64,000 bases of DNA. Source: Saccharum officinarum (Eukaryota; Streptophyta; Magnoliopsida; Poales; Poaceae). The DNA lies in NCBI GenBank assembly GCA_020631735.1, contig CM036201.1, forward strand, positions 77,152,087-77,216,086. The letters are read 5' to 3'. The position numbers and the translations under genes were made by a program. Position 1 is the first letter of the stretch. The number at the start of each line of letters is the position of its first letter. A model generated the notes under the pieces. That model ran no database searches, was not told where the DNA came from, and saw nothing but the letters and a program-made list of their open reading frames with translations. Below, piece by piece: positions 57,317-64,000 of the stretch.

Positions 57317-60300
57317 ATGGGAGGCAACGGTGCTGCTACGGAGGAGGACAAGACGAACCCCCTCAACAAGGGCAACATGTTGTTCCCTACATCTATAGAT
57401 GAGCTTCCAAATGAGTTGCGCCAGAAACTACAAGCCAAGATCGATGTCGATACTAAGGCTTTCTTGGAGAGCTGCACCAAGAATCGGTATGACAAGGTTA
57501 CTCAATTCCGCGAGCCTGTCTACGGTGATGCTACAACTTCCACATCTACAGGCGCCGAGGATACAGATGGTGGAAAAGCTAAGTATGATGAAGAGGTATA
57601 TACCGATGCTTATCCTACTCATGCTAACTTTTCCCAGATGTTGATAGATGAAAGAAAAGTGCATAACAATAGTCTTCAGCATCTCGCTAATTTACTTAAT
57701 GCACGAATGGACAAGTTAGAAAGCAAAACAACTGATTGTGATCAATCGGGTGTTGTGCAACAACCTCAGTTCGGAATGCCTTTAAATTTTTATAAAAATC
57801 AAATTTCTCATGCTTCTGCTAGTCAATTGCAATCGGCCCCTTCGGCAACTGAAACCGATAAGGCTGGTCAACCTAGTGCTAGCACATCTACACGTACAGC
57901 TGCTGGTGCACAAAGTTTGGCTCGTCCTTTACGAACCGATTATGGTGCATCAACAAGTGCTTCGGCGGGACATAATATTTTACCGAACCCACCGAAGTCG
58001 TCTAGTCAAGTTCCTACATTTAATCCTGCCACCACTAATTTTGATATGCTTTTAAACAATTTAAAGAAGAATTAGCTAAATCTCTTGAAGATAGTTTAGT
58101 TGTGCTCAAAAGCCGTACCCTTGCACTTTTGATTTCATGAAAGCACCTAACGGTTGGAGGGTACTAGATTTTCAGAAATTTAATGGTGATGATAGTAAAT
58201 CAACTATGGAGCATGTTAGTATGTTTCTTGCACAATTAGGTGAAGCTAGTACTTATGATTTCATGAAAGTTTGTAATTTTCCTTTATCATTTACTGGCAC
58301 AACTTTTACTTGGTTTACTTCATTACCATCTTCTATTGGTTCTTGGGCTGAGTTAGAAAAAAAATTTCATAGCCACTTTTATAGTGGAGCCCAAAAAACT
58401 AGGTTGTCTCATCTTGCATCGGTTCGTCAGGGATGTGATGAAATTGTTGATTTCTTTAAACGATTTAGAGAGATTAAGAACCGATGTTTTTATTTAGTGA
58501 TTTCTGAGAGAGATTTGACTGATTTATGGTTTACTGGTTTACGTTCTAGTATTAGAGATAAACTTGAGCATTATGAATTTCAAAATGTTAATCAACTTAT
58601 GCAGAAGGCTGTTTTGGTTCACGCCTTAAAGAGTCTCGTGATGCTTATAAGTCTCATCGTCATAATGTGCATTTTGTTGATGATTATTCCGATGATTCTG
58701 ACGATGATAATAAAGAATGTTTAGCTGCTGAAATTAAATGGCCAACAGAGAATAAATTGGTTTCTTGTCCTTCTCTCAAGCCGATTCATAAGAATTGGAA
58801 TGAGGAAGTGAAATTTACTTTTTTTTTCTAAATGTAACCGAATCTTTGATGAATTGTTAAAATTCAGATACATTAGAATTAATTATACAGTACCTTCAAC
58901 GGATGAGTTTAAGAGACGTGCTTACTGTAAATATCATAACTTTTATTCTCATGCCACTAATGATTGCAATGTTTTCCATTGACAGGTCCAATTGGCCCTT
59001 AATTAGGAACGATTGAGTCTTGCTGAGATGCAAGTTGATAAGACCCCTTTTTCAATGCATATGGTTGAAGCAGGAGCACCCGCTGTTTTGATTCATCCAG
59101 AGCAAGCCGATACAACTCAAGACAAGAATGTGATTATCGGCGAACCACGTGTAGCACCGAATGTCCAAGCGAATTCGGGGCGCAAAGTGTCGCTTGAGAA
59201 GGATAATGAAGGCAAGAACAAGTTAAAGATCATTGCTGGATCAACACAATATTTGCGGAGGAGGCAGTGGTGGTACAAAACAGCGGCGGCACAGCAGAGG
59301 ACGGCTAGGCCGACTCCACTAGTCGACCAAGCCGACTCCACCACAGGGCAAAGCTAGTCGGCTCAGCCGACTCAGGGAGTCGGCTTAGCTGACTCACCCC
59401 CCTCCAGCAGCCAAGTCGGCTTAGCCGACTCCCCTAGTTCCAGCAGCTCTGGTTCCTCCGGTATTCAGGTTTTGCGCATGTTTGTCCCACACAGGCCGAA
59501 GATTAGTAGTTGGAAGACTAATGAGAAGAAGAACCAAGGGGAGCTTGTGAGACAGTTGTGCACTTTTGATAGGCTCATGTCCAAGTACAAGCAACAAAAG
59601 GCTGATTCCAAGAATCGGCCGTTAAAAAAAGAGTCTACTCCGCCCAAGCGAAAAGATGATAAGACCAAGCAATTGGTGGTGATGCAACCAGTAGCTCCAG
59701 CTCAGAGAGTTGCTCCTCATGTATCTCGTTGGGAAAAAGTCTACTTAACCCCCTGAACTATCCGCTAGTGTCTAACCTACACCCCAACTATAAAACTGTC
59801 TGTTTTACACCATAAACTTTTCAAAACCATTCAAAGTACACCCTGGATCGGTTTTGGACGGTGGTTGCTACAGTAACCATAGTTTTGCTACAGTAACGGC
59901 GGTTTTGACTTTTTCTATTTATTTTCGCTGAATCTTTGAAAAATCATAGTAAATCACAGAAAAATCATCAAATAGAAAATCTAATTTTGTTGGACTCCAC
60001 ATGAGTAGATCTACACAATAAATATATAATATAGTATGCTTTAGTACAATTTTTTTCTGTAGCTTTAAATTAGTTAGAAAATCAAATTTTGTCTATAATT
60101 AATTGGAATAATTCATAGCTACAGCAGAAAAGGAAAAGTAAAAAACGAGGTTACTGTAGCAACTGTCGTCCAAAACCGCTCCAGGGTGTTCTTTGAACGG
60201 TTTTGAAAAGTTCAGAGTGTAAAACAGATGGTTTTATAGTTGGGGTGTAGGTTAGACATTAGCTGATAGTTCAGAGGGTTAAGTAGACTTTTTCCTATCT

Positions 60301-60827
60301 CGTTGGGAACCCCCGATTCCACCTCCAGTCACACCACAATGGGGTCTCTGTGGAGTTTGGGTGCCGTATCCTCTGACGGTGCCTATGCATAGCCAACAAA
60401 GGTGGAGAGAGCCTGCTGGTCTAGTTCCAAGACCCTTCGTCTTTAGCCGATTGAACAATGATCAATCAAGCTCTAGCGGTGCAAATCAAGATTGTGTGAT
60501 TACCTCCAGGACTTGACTCTGCAAGAATCAGGAAAGGCACCAATACAACAAGTCTATGTGCCTAAGAAGGATGAGGTTCCCGTTATTCCCCCACCAAGAG
60601 CTAGGCCTCGATCGGTCGTCACTATTGATTCCATGGAAGCTCCTGTCATTAATCATGATGAGCCGATTGTAATTGAAGAAATTCTAGCATCTAAGCAAGA
60701 TGAAATTCCTAAAGAAGCTGCTGGAGTTGAAGATAAGAAATGCGCTGAAGGTGATTCCAAGTACCACCAACCCGTGTGGTGTGCTCATGGGTTGAATAAG
60801 ACTCAACGGTGTAAGTTGCAGCGTGCC
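57317..60827 (+). pseudogene. Gag of the Tat-like element
   Basis: ATG at 57317 (MGGNGAATEEDKTNPLNKGN) opens the N-terminal part, to 58075. After frame changes, 58137-58640 has the retrotransposon gag domain (NFPLSFTGTTFTWFTSLPSS, WAELEKKFHSHFYSG, LSHLASVRQG). About 58630-58800 continues in another frame, and about 58840-58982 holds a knuckle-like AYCKYHNFYSHATNDC. 59013-59340 and 59472-59730 are linker with Ser/Pro and GTCGGCTTAGCCGAC repeats. After the MITE, 60492-60827 ends in WCAHGLNKTQRCKLQRA, a phrase typical of these gag proteins. Multiple stops and frame changes make it inactive. Confidence 0.7.
59731..60295. mobile_element. Foldback MITE, MULE type (565 bp), inside gag
   Basis: Ends GGGAAAAAGTCTACTTAACC and GGTTAAGTAGACTTTTTCC, with long inner arms (AGTTCAGAGTG.. 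/ CACCATAAACT.., GGTTTTGGACGG / CGTCCAAAACCG). Perfect 9 bp duplication TATCTCGTT (59722-59730 and 60296-60304). Taking it out joins the gag reading frame through the phrase APHVSRWE. Shares AAAAAGTCTA ends with the element at 55754. Confidence 0.85.
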
Positions 60828-62858
60828 TGAAAGTTCTATGTTTGGTGTTGGTAATTAGTGACAATGCCTAAGTACTAATCCTATGCCTAAGTTGTATGTA
60901 GCATATGAGGATTAGTACATTTCAAGGTTGGTGGCAAGATAGACATGGTGATCATGATGGCCACACTTGGATTTAAACGCAACCCTACGTGATCAAGGCA
61001 AAGATATATGCTTAAGGGTTGTGCTTTAGTAACCAAGACACCTAGTGGGTGTGGTTACATTATAGGATAGATAGTCGTATTATAAAGAGGGGAATGACGC
61101 GACTATTGAACTCCTAAGTGCCTCTAGATGTGCATTTCATAATCATATGCATTTGGATAGAACTAATAACGCCTCGAAAAATGATTGTGAAAATGCTAAC
61201 ACACTCACACATGACGAGATCACTTGGTGGTGTTAGCACTTTTGCGAATGCGGTGGAGTTTGAGCGGTAGAGAGGGTTTGGGGTCCTCTCTCCCTCCCGC
61301 CGAGCTTGCGAGGCGGGATTCAGGCATTTTCAAGGAGTTAAAACGACTATTTTCCACTACGCCGGAAGTCGGAAAAGAAACGGAGGCGAACGAAGGTCAC
61401 AGAGGTGACCGGACGCTGAACCGGATGCGGTCTTTGCATGACCGGACGCGTCCGATCAGTGTTCAGTGTCTGCGCGTATTTCAGTTTAATGATCGGACGC
61501 GAAGCGCGTCCGGTCACAGTCGATCGGACGCGTCCGGTCGTTCAGGGAGCTTACTGGACTCTAACCGGACGCTGGCACTATGGCGTCCGGTCATTTCTCC
61601 AGCGCGTCTGGTCATTGTGTTGTTGTGCGCTGCTCAGACCTGACCAGCGCGTCCGGTCAGTCACGGGACCGGCGCGTCCGGTCGTTTGCAGCGCGTCCGG
61701 TCTGCGCGTCAAGCGCGTCCGGTCGTTGCTTTGCAGTTAGCCGTTGTGCGACCGACGCGTCCGGTCCGTTGGACAAGCGTGTCCGGTCAGTTGGACCAGC
61801 GCGTCTGGTCAGTTGGACCAGTGCGTCCGGTCAGTGCTTTGCGACTTAGCCGTTGCGCGACCGGCGCGTCCGGTCAGTTGGACCAGCGCATCCGATCAGC
61901 ACGATTTTGGCTGTTTAAGTTTCTAACGGCTCTATTCGAAGGGGTACGTCTATAAATACTCGTTGGCCGGCTCAAGACTCTCTCTCTCTCTCGAACATTT
62001 GACATACTTGTGAGCACTTTGAGCTAAGCAACTCCCCTCCCACTCATCTCTCTTGCTTCTTTGCATATTCGAAATGAGATTGAGTGATCCAAGTGCATTT
62101 GCATTACGAGATTGCATCTAATTGGTACTTGGTGGTTGATTTGCTGCGGGATTCTTGTTTCTCTTGGTGGTTGCCACCACCTAGACGGTTTGGAGCAGCT
62201 TGGAGGCGTTGGCAAGAGTTGGTGATTGTTCTTGGCCACCTCCGGTGATTGTGAGGGGTTTGTGCCTACCTCGGCGAAGCGTCAAAGGCAACGTTAGTAA
62301 ATTGCTCGTGTCATTGAAATATTTTGCCATTTTGTAGGTTCTTGTGGCGCCTTTTGAGAGGCTCGGTGTGAGACCGATTAGCCACCGAACCACGTGGTGA
62401 AGAGGAACACAACGGGGACTAGCGTGCCGGCAAGCCCGTGAACCTCGAGATAAATCTTCGTGTCATCACTTTCATATTGTGATCGATTGATCCCGGTGTT
62501 CAGTTATCTTGGTATTCATTGTTGATCATATTGGTTGGCTCAATACTTCGCCCCTCGGTGAAACTCTCCTAACTCAACTCTGCATTACTTTCTTAGTTAT
62601 CTTTGCTAGCTAGTTAGCTTTGCTTTAGTAGCTCCTTTGTGTAGCTTGCTAGTTGTAGTTGTAGTTACCTTCTCGGTTTGACTTGTGCGGTTGAGTGCAT
62701 ATACTAGAATTGTGAATTGGTTAGGTGGCTTGCAAACACCCCGTAGGCTAAGCAAAACTCGCATCTCGCTACTTGTTATATTGATAAACTTGTTTAGATT
62801 GTCTTTGTAGAAAATTTTATAAGGCTATTTACCCCCCTCTAGCCATCAAGACCTTTCA
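60828..62858 (+). mobile_element. SIRE-type solo LTR (2.0 kb)
   Basis: TGAAAGTTCTATG ... GACCTTTCA flanked by GTGCC on both sides (60823-60827, 62859-62863), so a complete solo LTR left by recombination between the two LTRs of a full element. It contains a palindrome array (about 61405-61900) and TATAAATA (61951-61958) after TCTAACGGCTCTATT. It splits the gag frame: CKLQRA before, RHKQ after. Confidence 0.92.
61405..61958 (+). promoter_or_regulatory. Solo LTR palindrome array and TATA box
   Basis: At least fifteen degenerate CGCGTCCGGTC / GACCGGACGC units precede a TAACGGCTCTATT box and TATAAATA. Same order and spacing as in the LTRs at 920 and 21596. Open frames across the array (61438-61955) give only repeated Arg/Ser/Val peptides and are not genes. 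Confidence 0.6.
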
Positions 62859-62863
62859 GTGCC

Positions 62864-63052
62864 CGACATAAGCAGTAGAAGATGGAAAAGCTGGCCAAGA
62901 TGGAGGGTGAAATCCTTAAACCAATTAGCGTCGAAGTTCCTCTAGAAGGTCAAAACGCCGCCGCCGCCGCCGCTGGCCAGTCGGCTAAGACGACTCCAGA
63001 GTCGACTAAGCCGACTCCTGCTGTTTGTCAGTCGGCTGTTGACATTAATTAA
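62864..63052 (+). pseudogene. Gag continuation after the solo LTR
   Basis: Continues the gag frame with RHKQ, a stop near 62876, then MEKLAKMEGEILKPISVEV and an Ala/Thr/Pro-rich tail with GTCGGCT repeats, ending DIN and TAA at 63050-63052. Confidence 0.6.
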
Positions 63053-63610
<558 letters not shown>

Positions 63611-63756
63611 AAGTAATGATCAGTCATCATAAATAAATAAGTACATACACTCCGAGCTCCTTAACTATTACTAATAACGTAATCTAATCAGAATATTAGA
63701 GGAATAATTCCTAAGTATTCAAGTTACATGTCAAGCTACAACAACTAATAATATCG

Positions 63757-63996
63757 TCAAGTAATACTACGATATGTTCTAACCACAATGAAACCATGAA
63801 CAGGAGAAGTTGAGTTCAGAAACCTCTGATATACGAATATATCCTTAACCAAACAATGCTGCTCTACCAATAATTCACTACACAGGGGGAGGACTACAGA
63901 GGACACAATGGGTCTATAAAAGTCACACCCATGATCTACCACACGACCCTGAACAACTGGAGGCATCCGCAGATATACAAAGCATCTAAACACCAC
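63757..63996 (-). CDS. Hypothetical 79-codon frame, possibly element-derived
   Basis: Minus strand, reading MPPVVQGRVVDHGCDFYRP and LVEQHCLVKDIFVYQRF. It looks like coding sequence by its balanced residue use, but I cannot assign a family. It reaches almost to the window end and may continue. Confidence 0.25.
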   Translation of the reverse strand: MVFRCFVYLRMPPVVQGRVVDHGCDFYRPIVSSVVLPLCSELLVEQHCLVKDIFVYQRFLNSTSPVHGFIVVRTYRSIT

Positions 63997-64000
63997 GCTT

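Larger units (their letters stand above)
56501..63052 (+). mobile_element. Gag-only Gypsy element, Tat-like
   Basis: 5' LTR at about 56501-57256 (TGTTGACG ... CGTCAATA). Then TTTTTGGTGACTCTACTGGG, resembling the tRNA-Arg-type primer site of Tat/Ogre elements, then a gag region to 63052 and no pol at all. It is split by a MULE-type MITE (59731-60295) and a SIRE-type solo LTR (60828-62858). A clear 3' LTR is not seen: TGTTGACATTAATTAACG at 63036 and TGACGCTAAAAATGC at 63074 are suggestive but do not extend. I infer a non-autonomous element that depended on a partner for reverse transcriptase. Confidence 0.65.

Noticed and set aside
61438..61955. Series of plus-strand frames with repeated RVRSV/SASGQ peptides
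   Set aside because: They are translations of the LTR palindrome array in different frames.

Overview
The window is plant nuclear DNA, most likely from a grass, and probably an andropogonoid (sorghum, sugarcane, Miscanthus or maize type). The support is indirect: intron-containing wall-associated kinase (WAK) genes, SIRE-type Copia elements with tRNA-iMet primer sites, CACTA elements whose subterminal repeats read TTTGCCGAGCGC, Helitrons ending in CTAG or CTAA, and Stowaway/Tourist MITEs. I see no tRNA, rRNA, CRISPR array or prokaryotic operon. Most long open frames belong to transposable elements or are shadows of real genes.

Layout. 1-3225: 3' end of a plus-strand SIRE-type Copia element with its 2.3 kb LTR. 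3226-4085: remnant of an older Gypsy LTR. 4086-9731: minus-strand chromovirus-type Gypsy (3' LTR plus pol), cut by a 100-N scaffold gap at 9732-9831. 9832-23194: near-complete minus-strand SIRE-type Copia with both LTRs, gag, pol and an extra env-like gene preceded by its own promoter-like module. 23195-27250: first WAK gene (minus) and a relic duplicate of its promoter. 27250-30540: intergenic DNA with a small Helitron. 30545-40548: probable composite Helitron carrying MCM5 exon fragments and other exon-like pieces, with a nested RTE-type LINE and a nested CACTA element. 40834-43438: hAT-like MITE and an intact WAK gene (plus). 43880-46190: minisatellites and a non-coding CACTA element. 48655-49045: truncated WAK duplicate. 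49545-53702: third WAK gene (plus), with two EGF exons and MITEs in its introns. 55457-56335: decayed WAK ectodomain relic. 56501-63052: gag-only Tat-type Gypsy element, itself holding a MULE-type MITE and a SIRE-type solo LTR. 63053-64000: AT-rich tail with a 141 bp (AT)n tract.

The host genes form a WAK cluster. WAKs are plasma-membrane receptor kinases with a pectin-binding ectodomain, EGF modules and a cytosolic Ser/Thr kinase. The cluster shows birth-and-death evolution: one clearly intact gene, two full-length genes with frame lesions, one 3' fragment, one ectodomain relic and one duplicated promoter.

The strongest unexpected signal is a promoter-like module, an array of GACCGGACGCGTCCGGTC-type palindromes followed by a TATA box. 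It occurs in the LTRs of three different SIRE-type elements. It occurs again inside one element, just upstream of the env-like gene, followed there by a GC-rich leader with a telo-box and a predicted leader intron. Several reading frames are broken by single-base changes in homopolymers, so sequencing error has to be separated from real pseudogenisation.
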